From positions 32,745,489 through 32,809,488 of the forward strand of contig OY759224.1 in the NCBI GenBank assembly GCA_963662175.1: 64,000 nucleotides of DNA, in the 5' to 3' direction. The stretch comes from Aradus depressus (taxonomy: Eukaryota > Arthropoda > Insecta > Hemiptera > Aradidae). The notes under the pieces are model-generated. The model saw nothing but the letters and a program-made list of their open reading frames with translations, was not told where the DNA came from and searched no databases. The translations under genes were made by a program, and so were the position numbers. Each line of letters opens with the position of its first letter. Within the stretch, counting starts at the first letter, position 1. Shown piece by piece: positions 20,070 to 32,843 of the stretch.

Positions 20070-20200
20070 TATCGTTCAGGGGAAGTACATTACCGTTGAT
20101 TTATCGTTAACATTTCTCTTTTCATTTTTGTAATCAGGAGTTCTGACAACATGAAATTCAGTTGAAAAGTTACCAATTAATTTGTGACTTCGTATAGCTG
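20070..20200. repeat. Family B ends, mixed orientation
   Basis: caggggaagtacattaccgt (plus orientation) is followed by an inverted 5' end (acaacatgaaattcagttga, then cttcgtatagctg). Two partial copies meet here head to tail. Confidence 0.5.
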
Positions 20201-20337
20201 TGATAGTGAAAGAGTGACGGGGTAACCTCTGATTCCAGAATCACTGTTATTGAGTAGCTCCCCCCCACCACCACTTCTGTTGTTTACCTCCTTCAGTTCT
20301 TCAGTTAGTGTCTGGTGTAGCTTCAGTTCGGCTGGAC

Positions 20338-20376
20338 ATGGCTTCTTCTCCACTCTTCTACACTTTGGCTACTTTC
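20338..20376 (+). CDS. Candidate alternative first exon of the secreted-protein gene
   Basis: ATG opens MASSPLFYTLATF and is followed directly by a strong donor, GTGAGT at 20377. The exon ends in phase 0. Upstream, at 20293-20328, three TCAGT-like initiator motifs sit in non-repetitive, GC-balanced sequence. Exon 60906-61015 also needs a phase 0 partner and begins MCIAVSAVSS. Joining the two would give MASSPLFYTLATF-MCIAVSA, a good signal peptide. This is an inference from splice phase and hydrophobicity only. The intron would be 40.5 kb and would hold the whole satellite array. Confidence 0.3.
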
Positions 20377-20699
20377 GTGAGTATTATCAGAAACTATTTC
20401 ACTAGATACAGTTGAATGCTGAAAACCTTTTAATGTTATATATTATCATTGATTCCAATAACCTTTTTTCTTCTAAAGACAATTAAAAAAACTTTTTTTT
20501 GAGAAACTCGTTTTGCCGATTGATGATAAACATGACAGTTGATTAACAATTAAATTCACAACTCGTTTCAATTATTAAATAGAACCATTTAAATTCAACT
20601 ATATACCGTTAAGCCTAAAACATTGATTAAAAAACACTTTAAATAAATTATATTATTATTCCTGAGACGATATTTACATAGTTATCATAATTCGCTCAG

Positions 20700-21285
20700 T
20701 TTAAACGAGTAACGGCGTAAAAACGATCTAGATATCTAATATTTTTTTTTTTTGGAATTTGGGCTGTGTTGATAAAAAATATTTTGGTCAGTTCTATGCC
20801 TCAGGAAATATATACAATTGTTTGTATTATATTCACTTATTCAGCTATACGCAGTATAGGGGAAGTTATGTAATCAGTCAGAAATTCGATCTTGAGTTTT
20901 CAGTGGAATTTAATGTTTTCCGATTTCCAGAATTCAAGTACGAAAAAAAAAAAAAAAAAAAATCTGTCTGTGAACACAATAACCCGCGATAGAATGAATA
21001 TATCAACACGAAATATTATTAATTTTTGGGAATGGAGGGATTAGAGAGAGGGCTTAACACAGTAACTTTAATAACTGCCGTTGTAATGAATGTATCGAGA
21101 TCAAAAGTATGATTCGGAAGTCAACTATCGATTATTGGATCAATCGGTAGATTGGTTTTGGAGGGAGAGCGAAAACTTAATTGATTTATTCGTGAGGAAA
21201 TACATTGCTGATTGATACACTGACCACTTTTTTTTTTTTCTTATCATAGATGTATTAATATTAACATTCATTTCAGGGTAATGAG
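20700..21285 (+). repeat. Family B copy
   Basis: Begins near 20838 with cagctatacgcagtatagggg, then aagttatgtaatcagtcaga. Continues through tgtgaacacaataacccgcg and two internal modules, and ends ggtagattggttttggaggg, agagcgaaaacttaattga, gaggaaatacattgctgatt. A T-run follows. Confidence 0.8.
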
Positions 21286-21374
21286 ATACGTCATAAATCT
21301 AAGTTTGATAGCTCATTGTTTATATAACAATGCCATTGTTACTTATTTCAACCAAATAATTGTTGAATTCCCAC

Positions 21375-21742
21375 CTGTTCGAAGTAGGTATAGTGGTAGT
21401 TAAGTGATCAGTGAAAAATTTGTTTTCTATGTATATTTCATGTTTTTCGACCACCTCAATTCAAATTATAAAAAAAAAAATTCCTAGGTAAATCCTCCAA
21501 AGCCAATCAAACGTTTGGGTCATGCTAAATTTTGTGTCGATACAGTTATTAGGATATTCGAGTCGAGCTCTCCTTCCATTCGACTGATTTCGCGAAAAAA
21601 TAATAGGTGCCATACTTATGAAGTTTTGAATTAAAACATAAAATTTCATGTCGATACATTCATTGTATTGGTAGTTATTGGGACTTCTGAATTGGCGAGC
21701 TCTTATCTACCCGTTCTCTTCGACCGACTTGCAACATGGATA
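21375..21742. repeat. Two family B pieces facing each other
   Basis: 21375-21475 is a plus-strand 5' end (ttcgaagtaggtatagtggt, then aagtgatcagtgaaaaattt). 21478-21742 is a minus-strand copy (aatcctccaaagccaatcaa through several modules). The satellite array starts directly after it. Confidence 0.65.
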
Positions 21743-22022
21743 TTAGTAAAGCTGAAACGCAACTTTCAAAAACCAATATCTCGAAAACTATTGCTCGTAC
21801 AAGAAAACTGAAAATACCGGAAAACCTAGTTTTTTGGTGAAGAATCTGAAAACCCTAATTAAAAAATTGTAATTATAATTTTACTGAGGTGTGTTGTGTC
21901 AATGTTAAAGCCAAAGTATTGACGTTAACTGGGGAAGTATAAAAGCACATAATTGGTTCAATATGGAATTATACATGTGAAATTGACAGGGGCGTAGCCA
22001 GGATTTTGAGGAGTGGAGGGGA

Positions 22023-22050
22023 CGGGGGGGGGGGGGGGGGGGGGGGGGCG
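22023..22050 (+). repeat. Expanded G-run in the first full monomer
   Basis: A run of more than 20 G replaces the usual GGGGAGGGGGGAGGGG pattern of the array. Length is probably unstable. Confidence 0.85.
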
Positions 22051-23609
22051 GGTCGGCCCCAGACTTCGCCCGGTGTGCGGGCTGAGGTCTCTATGAATCC
22101 TCTCCCAATTGATTTTAAGTAAAACGCAACTTTCAAAAACCAATATCTCGAAAACTATTGCTCGTACAAGAAAACTGAAAATACCGGAAATCCTAGTTAT
22201 TTGGTGGAGAATCTTAAAATCCTAATTAAAAATTTGAAAAATTAAATTTTTTTAAGATTTAATTTTACTGAGGTGTGTTGTGTCAATGTTAAAGCCAAAG
22301 TATTGACTATAACTGGGGAAGTATAAAAGTACATAATTGGTTCAATATGGAATTATACATGTGAAATTGACAGGGGCGTAGCCAGGATTTTGAGCAGTGG
22401 CGGGGGGAGGGGGGGTCGGCCCCAGACTCCGCCCGGTTTGTGGGCTGAGGTCTCTATGGATCCACTTCCACATGATTTTAAGTAAAACGCAACTTTCAAA
22501 AACCAATATCTCGAAAACTATTGCTCGTATAAGAAAACTGAAAATACCGGAAATGCTAGTTATTTGGGGGAGAATCGGAAAATCCTAATTAAAAATTTGT
22601 AAAAATTAATTTTTTCTAAGATTTAATTTTACTGGGGTGTGTTGCGTCAATGTTAAAGCCAAAGTATTGGCGTTAACTGGGGAAGTATAAAAGTACATAA
22701 TTGGTTCAATATGGAATTATACATGTGAAATTGACAGGGGCGTATCCAGGATTTTGAGCAGGGGAGGGGGGAGGGGTGGGTCGGCCCCAGACTTCGCCCG
22801 GTTTGCGGACTGAGGTCTCTATGAATCCACTACCAATTGATTTTAAGTAAAACGCAACTTTCAAAAACCAATATCTCGAAAACTATTGCTCGTACAAGAA
22901 AACTGAAAATATCGGAAAATCTAGTTATTTGGAGGAGAATCTGAAAATCCTAATTAAAAATTTGTAATAATTAAATTTTTCTAAGATTTAATTTTACTGA
23001 GGTTTGTTGTGTCAACGTTAAAGCCAAAGTATTGACGTTAACTGGGAAAGTATAAAAGTACATAATTGGTTCAATATGGAATTATACATGTGAAATTGAC
23101 AGGGGCGTATCCAGGATTTTGAGGAGGGGAGGGGGGAGGGGCGGGTCGGCCCCAGACTTCGCCCGGTGTGCGGGCTGAGGTCTCTATGAATCCACTACCA
23201 ATTGATTTTAACTAAAACACAACTTTCAAAAACCAATATCTCGAAAACTATTGCTCGTACAAGAAAACTGAAAATACCGGAAATGCCAGTTATTTTGAGG
23301 AGAATCTGAAAATCCTAATTAAAAAATTTGTAATAATTAAATTTTTTTAAGATATAATTTTACTGAGGTGTGTTGTGTCAACGTTAAAGCCAAAGTATTG
23401 ACGTTAACTGGGAAAGTATAAAAGTACATAATTGGTTCAATATGGAATTATACATGTGAAATTGACAGGGGCGTAGCCAGGATTTTGAGCAGGGGAGGGG
23501 GGAGGGGCGGGTCGGCCCCAGACTTCGCCCGGTTTGCGGACTGAGGTCTCTATGAATCCACTCCCAATTGATTTTAAGTAAAACCCAACTTTCAAAAACC
23601 AATATCTCG

Positions 23610-23785
23610 AAAACTATTGCTCGTACAAGAAAACTGAAAATATCGGAAAATCTAGTTATTTGGAGGAGAATCTGAAAATACTAATTAAAAATTTGTAAAA
23701 ACTATTGCTCGTACAAGAAAACTGAAAATACCGGAAATGCTAGTTATTTGGAGGAGAATCTGAAAATACTAATTAAAAATTTGTA
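23610..23785 (+). repeat. 88-bp internal duplication inside one monomer
   Basis: The anchor spacing jumps from about 365 to 453 bp here. The segment ctattgctcgtacaagaaaa to tactaattaaaaatttgta occurs twice in succession, joined at a short aaaa homology. Confidence 0.9.
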
Positions 23786-26700
23786 AAAATTAAATTTTTT
23801 TAGGATTTAATTTTACTGAGGTGTGTTGTGACTATGTTAAAGCCAAAGTATTGACTATAACTGGGGAAGTATAAAAGTACATAATTGGTTCAATATGGAA
23901 TTATACATGTGAAATTGACAGGGGCGTATACAGGATTTTGAGCAGTGGAGGGGGGGAGGGGCGGGGGGTCGCCCCCACTCTTCGCCTGGCTTGCGGGCTG
24001 GGATCTCTATGAATCCACTCCCAACTGATTCTATATAAAACGCAACTTTCAAAGACCAATATCTCGAAAACTATTGCTCATACGAGAAAACTAAAGATAC
24101 CGGAAACCTAGTTTCTTTATGAAGGATCTGAAAATCGTAATTAAACATTTGTAAAAATTAAATTTTTTTAAGATTTAATTTTACTGAGATGTGTTGTGTC
24201 AATGTTAAAGCCAAAGTATTGACTATAACTGGGGAAGTATAAAAGTACATAATTGGTTCAATATGGAATTATACATGTGAAATTGACAGGGGCGTATCCA
24301 GGATTTTGAGAGGGGGAGGGGGCGGGTCGGCCCCAGACTTCGCCCGGTTAGCGGGCTGAGGTGTCTATGAATCCACTACCAATTGATTTTAACTAAAACG
24401 CAACTTTCATAAACCAATATCTCGAAAACTATTGCTCGTACAAGAAAACTGAAAATACCGGAAATGCTAGTTATTTGGTGGAGAACCTGGAAATCCTAAT
24501 TAAAAATTTGTAAAAATTAAATTTTTTTAAGATTTAATTTTACTGAGGTGTGTTGTGACAATGTTAAAGCCAAAGTATTGATTATAACTGGGGAAGTATA
24601 AAAGTACATAATTGGTTCAATATGGAATTATACATGTGAAATTGACAGGGGCGTAGCCAGGATTTTGAGCAGGGGAGGGGGGAGGGGCGGGTCGGCCCCA
24701 GACTTCGCCCGGTGTGCGGGCTGAGGTCTCTATGAATCCACTACCAATTGATTTTAACTAAAACCCAACTTTCAAAAACCAATATCTCGAAAACTATTGC
24801 TCGTACAAGAAAACTGAAAATACCGGAAATGCTAGGTATTTGGTGGAGAACCTGAAAATCCTAATTAAAAATTTGTAAAAATAAAATTTTTTTAAGATTT
24901 AATTTTACTGAGGTGTGTTGTGTCAATGTTAAAGCGAAAGTATTGACTATAACTGGGGAAGTATAAAAGTACATAATTGGTTCAATATGGAATTATACAT
25001 GTGAAATTGACAGGGGCGTAGCCAGGATTTTGAGCAGCGGCGGGGGGAGGGGGGGTCGGCCCCAGACTTCGTCCGGTGTGCGGGCTGAGGTCTCTATGAA
25101 TCCACTACCAATTGATTTTAACTAAAACGAAACTTTCAAAAACCAATATCTCGAAAACTATTGCTCGTACAAGAAAACTGAAAATACCGGAAGTGCTAGT
25201 TATTTGGAGGAGAACCTGAAAATCCTAATTAAAAATTTGTAAAAATAAAATTTTTTTAAGATTTAATTTTACTGAGGTGTGTTGTGTCAATGTTAAAGCG
25301 AAAGTATTGACTATAACTGGGGAAGTATAAAAGTACATAATTGGTTCAATATGGAATTATACATGTGAAATTGACAGGGGCGTATCCAGGATTTTGAGGA
25401 GGGGAGGGGGGAGGGGGGGTCGGCCCCAGACTTCGCCCGGTTAGCGGGCTGAGGTCTCTATGAATCCACTCCCAATTGATTTTAACTAAAACGCAACTTT
25501 CAAAAACCAATATCTCGAAAACTATTGCTCGTACAAGAAAACTGAAAATACCGGAAATGCTAGGTATTTGGTGGAGAACCTGAAAATCCTAATTAAAAAT
25601 TTGTAAAAATAAAATTTTTTTAAGATTTAATTTTACTGAGGTGTGTTGTGTCAATGTTAAAGCGAAAGTATTGACTATAACTGGGGAAGTATAAAAGTAC
25701 ATAATTGGTTCAATATGGAATTATACATGTGAAATTGACAGGGGCGTAGCCAGGATTTTGAGCAGCGGCGGGGGGAGGGGGGGTCGGCCCCAGACTTCGT
25801 CCGGTGTGCGGGCTGAGGTCTCTATATGAATCCACTACCAATTGATTTTAACTAAAACGAAACTTTCAAAAACCAATATCTCGAAAACTATTGCTCGTAC
25901 AAGAAAACTGAAAATACCGGAAGTGCTAGTTATTTGGTGGAGAACCTGAAAATCCTAATTAAAAATTTGTAAAAATAAAATTTTTTTAAGATTTAATTTT
26001 ACTGAGGTGTGTTGTGTCAATGTTACAGCCAAAGTATTGACTATAACTGGAGAAGTATAAAAGTACATAATTGGTTCAATATGGAATTATACATGTGAAA
26101 TTGACAGGGGCGTAGCCAGGATTTTGAGCAGAGGCGGGAGGAGGGGTGGGTCTGCCCCAGACCTCGCCCGGTGTGCGGGCTGAGGTCTCTATGAATCCAC
26201 TCCCAATTGATTTTAAGTAAAACGCAACTTTCAAAAACCAATATCTCGAAAACTATTGCTCGTACAAGAAAACTGCAAATAACGGAAATGCTAGTTATTT
26301 GGTGGAGAACCTAAAATCCTAATTAAAAATTTGTAAAAATTAAATTTTTTTAAGATTTAATTTTACTGAGGGTTGTTGTGTCAATGTTAAAGCGAAAGTA
26401 TTGACTATAACTGGGGAAGTTTAAAAGTACATAATTGGTTCAATATGGAATTATACATGTGAAATTGACAGGGGCGTATACAGGATTTTGAGCAGGGGAG
26501 GGGGGAGGGGCGGGTCGGCCCCAGACTTCGTCCGGTGTGCGGGCTGAGGTCTCTATGAATCCACTACCAATTGATTTTAACTAAAACGAAACTTTCAAAA
26601 ACCAATATCTCGAAAACTATTGCTCGTACAAGAAAACTGAAAATACCGGAAGTGCTAGTTATTTGGAGGAGAACCTGAAAATCCTAATTAAAAATTTGTA

Positions 26701-27366
26701 AAAATAAAATTTTTTTAAGATTTAATTTTACTGAGGTGTGTTGTGTCAATGTTAAAGCGAAAGTATTGACTATAACTGGGGAAGTATAAAAGTACATAAT
26801 TGGTTCAATATGGAATTATACATGTGAAATTGACAGGGGCGTAGCCAGGATTTTGAGCAGCGGCGGGGGAAGGGGGGGTCGGCCCCAGACTTCGTCCGGT
26901 GTGCGGGCTGAGGTCTCTATGAATCCACTACCAATTGATTTTAACTAAAACGAAACTTTCAAAAACCAATATCTCGAAAACTATTGCTCGTACAAGAAAA
27001 CTGAAAATACCGGAAGTGCTAGTTATTTGGAGGAGAACCTGAAAATCCTAATTAAAAATTTGTAAAAATAAAATTTTTTTAAGATTTAATTTTACTGAGG
27101 TGTGTTGTGTCAATGTTAAAGCGAAAGTATTGACTATAACTGGGGAAGTATAAAAGTACATAATTGGTTCAATATGGAATTATACATGTGAAATTGACAG
27201 GGGCGTAGCCAGGATTTTGAGGAGGGGAGGGGGGAGGGGGGGTCGGCCCCAGACTTCGTCCGGTGTGCGGGCTGAGGTCTCTATGAATCCACTACCAATT
27301 GATTTTAAGTAAAACGAAACTTTCAAAAACCAATATCTCGAAAACTATTGCTCGTACAAGAAAACT

Positions 27367-28830
27367 GAAAATACCGGAAGTGCTAGTTATTTGGTGGAGA
27401 ACCTGAAAATCCTAATTAAAAATTTGTAAAAATTAAATTTTTTTAAGATTTAATTTTACTGAGGTGTGTTGTGTCAATGTTAAAGCGAAAGTATTGACTA
27501 TAACTGGGGAAGTATAAAAGTACATAATTGGTTAAATATGGAATTATACATGTGAAATTGACAGGGGCGTATCCAGGATTTTGAGGAGGGGAGGGGGGAG
27601 GGGCGGGTCGGCCCCAGACTTCGCCCGGTGTGCGGGCTGAGGTCTCTATGAATCCACTCCCAATTGATTTTAAGTAAAACGAAACTTTCAAAAACCAATA
27701 TCTCGAAAACTATTGCTCGTACAAGAAAACTGAAAATACCGGAAGTGCTAGTTATTTGGAGGAGAACCTGAAAATCCTAATTAAAAATTTGTAAAAATAA
27801 AATTTTTTTAAGATTTAATTTTACTGAGGTGTGTTGTGTCAATGTTAAAGCGAAAGTATTGACTATAACTGGGGAAGTATAAAAGTACATAATTGGTTCA
27901 ATATGGAATTATACATGTGAAATTGACAGGGGCGTATCCAGGATTTTGAGCAGTGGCGGGGGGAGGGGGGGTCGGCCCCAGACTTCGTCCGGTGTGCGGG
28001 CTGAGGTCTCTATGAATCCACTACCAATTGATTTTAACTAAAACGAAACTTTCAAAAACCAATATCTCGAAAACTATTGCTCGTACAAGAAAACTGAAAA
28101 TACCGGAAGTGCTAGTTATTTGGTGGAGAACCTGAAAATCCTAATTAAAAATTTGTAAAAATTAAATTTTTTTAAGATTTAATTTTACTGAGGTGTGTTG
28201 TGTCAATGTTAAAGCGAAAGTATTGACTATAACTGGGGAAGTATAAAAGTACATAATTGGTTAAATATGGAATTATACATGTGAAATTGACAGGGGCGTA
28301 TCCAGGATTTTGAGGAGGGGAGGGGGGAGGGGCGGGTCGGCCCCAGACTTCGCCCGGTGTGCGGGCTGAGGTCTCTATGAATCCACTCCCAATTGATTTT
28401 AAGTAAAACGAAACTTTCAAAAACCAATATCTCGAAAACTATTGCTCGTACAAGAAAACTGAAAATACCGGAAGTGCTAGTTATTTGGAGGAGAACCTGA
28501 AAATCCTAATTAAAAATTTGTAAAAATAAAATTTTTTTAAGATTTAATTTTACTGAGGTGTGTTGTGTCAATGTTAAAGCGAAAGTATTGACTATAACTG
28601 GGGAAGTATAAAAGTACATAATTGGTTCAATATGGAATTATACATGTGAAATTGACAGGGGCGTAGCCAGGATTTTGAGCAGTGGCGGGGGGAGGGGGGG
28701 TCGGCCCCAGACTTCGTCCGGTGTGCGGGCTGAGGTCTCTATGAATCCACTACCAATTGATTTTAACTAAAACGAAACTTTCAAAAACCAATATCTCGAA
28801 AACTATTGCTCGTACAAGAAAACTGAAAAT
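27367..28830 (+). repeat. Two-monomer higher-order duplication
   Basis: Bases 27443-27691 and 28172-28420 are identical in translation and offset by 729 bp, two monomers. Neighbouring variants (ggttaaatatgg instead of ggttcaatatgg) are shared as well. A similar pair lies at about 24970-25700 and 25700-26430. Confidence 0.85.
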
Positions 28831-29564
28831 ACCGGAAGTGCTAGTTATTTGGTGGAGAACCTGAAAATCCTAATTAAAAATTTGTAAAAATAAAATTTTT
28901 TTAAGATTTAATTTTACTGAGGTGTGTTGTGTCAATGTTACAGCCAAAGTATTGACTATAACTGGAGAAGTATAAAAGTACATAATTGGTTCAATATGGA
29001 ATTATACATGTGAAATTGACAGGGGCGTAGCCAGGATTTTGAGGAGGGGAGGGGGGAGGGGGGGTCGGCCCCAGACTTCGTCCGGTGTGCGGGCTGAGGT
29101 CTCTATGAATCCACTACCAATTGATTTTAAGTAAAACGCAACTTTCAAAAACCAATATCTCGAAAACTATTGCTCGTACAAGAAAACTGAAAATACCGGA
29201 AATGCTAGTTATTTGGTGGAGAACCTGAAAATCCTAATTAAAAATTTGTAAAAATTAAATTTTTTTAAGATTTAATTTTACTGAGGGTTGTTGTGTCAAC
29301 GTTAAAGCCAAATTATTGACGTTAACTGGGAAAGTATAAAAGTACATAATTGGTTCAATATGGAATTATACATGTGAAATTGACAGGGGCGTATCCAGGA
29401 TTTTGAGCAGGGGCGGGGGGAGGGGCGGGTCGGCCCCAGACTTCACCCGGTGTGCGGGCTGAGGTCTCTATGGATCCACTACCAATTGATTTTAAGTAAA
29501 ACGCAACTTTCAAAAACCAATATCTCGAAAACTATTGCTCGTACAAGAAAACTGCAAATAACGG

Positions 29565-30655
29565 AAAATCTAGTTATTTGGAGGAGAATCTGAAAATACT
29601 AATTAAAAATTTGTAAAAATTAAATTTTTTTAAGATTTAATTTTACTGAGGGTTGTTTTGTCAATGTTAAAGCGAAAGTATTGACTATAACTGGGGAAGT
29701 ATAAAAGTACATAATTGGTTCAATATGGAATTATACATGTGAAATTGACAGGGGCGTAGCCAGGATTTTGAGCAGGGGAGGGGGGAGGGGCGGGTCGGCC
29801 CCAGACTTCGCCCGGTTTGCGGACTGAGGTCTCTATGAATCCACTCCCAATTGATTTTAAGTAAAACCCAACTTTCAAAAACCAATATCTCGAAAACTAT
29901 TGCTCGTACAAGAAAACTGAAAATACCGGAAATGCTAGTTATTTGGAGGAGAATCTGAAAATACTAATTAAAAATTTGTAAAAATTAAATTTTTTTAAGA
30001 TTTAATTTTACTGAGGGTTGTTGTGTCAATGTTAAAGCGAAAGTATTGACTATAACTGGGGAAGTTTAAAAGTACATAATTGGTTCAATATGGAATTATA
30101 CATGTGAAATTGACAGGGGCGTATCCAGGATTTTGAGCAGTGGAGGGGGGAGGAGCGGGTCGGCCTCAGACTTCGCCCGGTGTGCGGGCTGAGGCCTCTA
30201 TGAATCCACTACCAATTGATTTTAAGTAAAACGCAACTTTCAAAAACCAATATCTCGAAAACTATTGCTCGTACAAGAAAACTGAAAATATCGGAAAATC
30301 TAGTTATTTGGAGGAGAATCTGAAAATACTAATTAAAAATTTGTAAAAATTAAATTTTTTTAAGATTTAATTTTACTGAGGTGTGTTGTGTCAATGTTAA
30401 AGCCAAAGTATTGACTATAACTGGGGAAGTATAAAAGTACATAATTGGTTCAATATGGAATTATACATGTGAAATTGACAGGGGCGTATCCAGGATTTTG
30501 AGGAGGGGAGGGGGGAGGGGCGGGTCGGCCCCAGACTTCGCCCGGTGTGCGGGCTGAGGTCTCTATGAATCCACTACCAATTGATTTTAACTAAAACGAA
30601 ACTTTCAAAAACCAATATCTCGAAAACTATTGCTCGTACAAGAAAACTGAAAATA
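29565..30655 (+). repeat. Higher-order block, copy 1 (three monomers)
   Basis: This 1.09-kb block recurs at 31753-32843 with an offset of 2188 bp, six monomers. Rare variants travel together: ggttgttttgtcaatg, aaaacccaactttc, tttaaaagtacat and aggagcgggtcggcctcaga with gaggcctcta. Confidence 0.88.
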
Positions 30656-31752
30656 CCGGAAGTGCTAGTTATTTGGAGGAGAACCTGAAAATCCTAATTA
30701 AAAATTTGTAAAAATAAAATTTTTTTAAGATTTAATTTTACTGAGGTGTGTTGTGTCAATGTTAAAGCGAAAGTATTGACTATAACTGGGGAAGTATAAA
30801 AGTACATAATTGGTTCAATATGGAATTATACATGTGAAATTGACAGGGGCGTATCCAGGATTTTGAGCAGTGGCGGGGGGAGGGGGGGTCGGCCCCAGAC
30901 TTCGTCCGGTGTGCGGGCTGAGGTCTCTATGAATCCACTACCAATTGATTTTAACTAAAACGAAACTTTCAAAAACCAAAATCTCGAAAACTATTGCTCG
31001 TACAAGAAAACTGAAAATACCGGAAGTGCTAGTTATTTGGTGGAGAACCTGAAAATCCTAATTAAAAATTTGTAAAAATAAAATTTTTTTAAGATTTAAT
31101 TTTACTGAGGTGTGTTGTGTCAATGTTACAGCCAAAGTATTGACTATAACTGGAGAAGTATAAAAGTACATAATTGGTTCAATATGGAATTATACATGTG
31201 AAATTGACAGGGGCGTAGCCAGGATTTTGAGCAGAGGCGGGGGGAGGGGTGGGTCTGCCCCAGACCTCGCCCGGTGTGCGGGCTGAGGTCTCTATGAATC
31301 CACTACCAATTGATTTTAACTAAAACGCAACTTTCATAAACCAATATCTCGAAAACTATTGCTCGTACAAGAAAACTGAAAATACCGGAAATGCTAGTTA
31401 TTTGGTGGAGAACCTGAAAATCCTAATTAAAAATTTGTAAAAATTAAATTTTTTTAAGATTTAATTTTACTGAGGGTTGTTGTGTCAACGTTAAAGCCAA
31501 ATTATTGACGTTAACTGGGGAAGTATAAAAGTACATAATTGGTTCAATATGGAATTATACATGTGAAATTGACAGGGGCGTATCCAGGATTTTGAGCAGT
31601 GGCGGGGGGAGGGGGGGTCGGCCCCAGACTTCGTCCGGTGTGCGGGCTGAGGTCTCTATGAATCCACTACCAATTGATTTTAACTAAAACGAAACTTTCA
31701 AAAACCAATATCTCGAAAACTATTGCTCGTACAAGAAAACTGAAAATACCGG

Positions 31753-32843
31753 AAAATCTAGTTATTTGGAGGAGAATCTGAAAATACTAATTAAAAATTT
31801 GTAAAAATTAAATTTTTTTAAGATTTAATTTTACTGAGGGTTGTTTTGTCAATGTTAAAGCGAAAGTATTGACTATAACTGGGGAAGTATAAAAGTACAT
31901 AATTGGTTCAATATGGAATTATACATGTGAAATTGACAGGGGCGTAGCCAGGATTTTGAGCAGGGGAGGGGGGAGGGGCGGGTCGGCCCCAGACTTCGCC
32001 CGGTTTGCGGACTGAGGTCTCTATGAATCCACTCCCAATTGATTTTAAGTAAAACCCAACTTTCAAAAACCAATATCTCGAAAACTATTGCTCGTACAAG
32101 AAAACTGAAAATACCGGAAATGCTAGTTATTTGGAGGAGAATCTGAAAATACTAATTAAAAATTTGTAAAAATTAAATTTTTTTAAGATTTAATTTTACT
32201 GAGGGTTGTTGTGTCAATGTTAAAGCGAAAGTATTGACTATAACTGGGGAAGTTTAAAAGTACATAATTGGTTCAATATGGAATTATACATGTGAAATTG
32301 ACAGGGGCGTATCCAGGATTTTGAGCAGTGGAGGGGGGAGGAGCGGGTCGGCCTCAGACTTCGCCCGGTGTGCGGGCTGAGGCCTCTATGAATCCACTAC
32401 CAATTGATTTTAAGTAAAACGCAACTTTCAAAAACCAATATCTCGAAAACTATTGCTCGTACAAGAAAACTGAAAATATCGGAAAATCTAGTTATTTGGA
32501 GGAGAATCTGAAAATACTAATTAAAAATTTGTAAAAATTAAATTTTTTTAAGATTTAATTTTACTGAGGTGTGTTGTGTCAATGTTAAAGCCAAAGTATT
32601 GACTATAACTGGGGAAGTATAAAAGTACATAATTGGTTCAATATGGAATTATACATGTGAAATTGACAGGGGCGTATCCAGGATTTTGAGGAGGGGAGGG
32701 GGGAGGGGCGGGTCGGCCCCAGACTTCGCCCGGTGTGCGGGCTGAGGTCTCTATGAATCCACTACCAATTGATTTTAACTAAAACGAAACTTTCAAAAAC
32801 CAATATCTCGAAAACTATTGCTCGTACAAGAAAACTGAAAATA
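31753..32843 (+). repeat. Higher-order block, copy 2
   Basis: Second copy of 29565-30655. A third partial copy of its cggcctcaga/gaggcctct monomer lies near 35940-36060. Confidence 0.88.
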
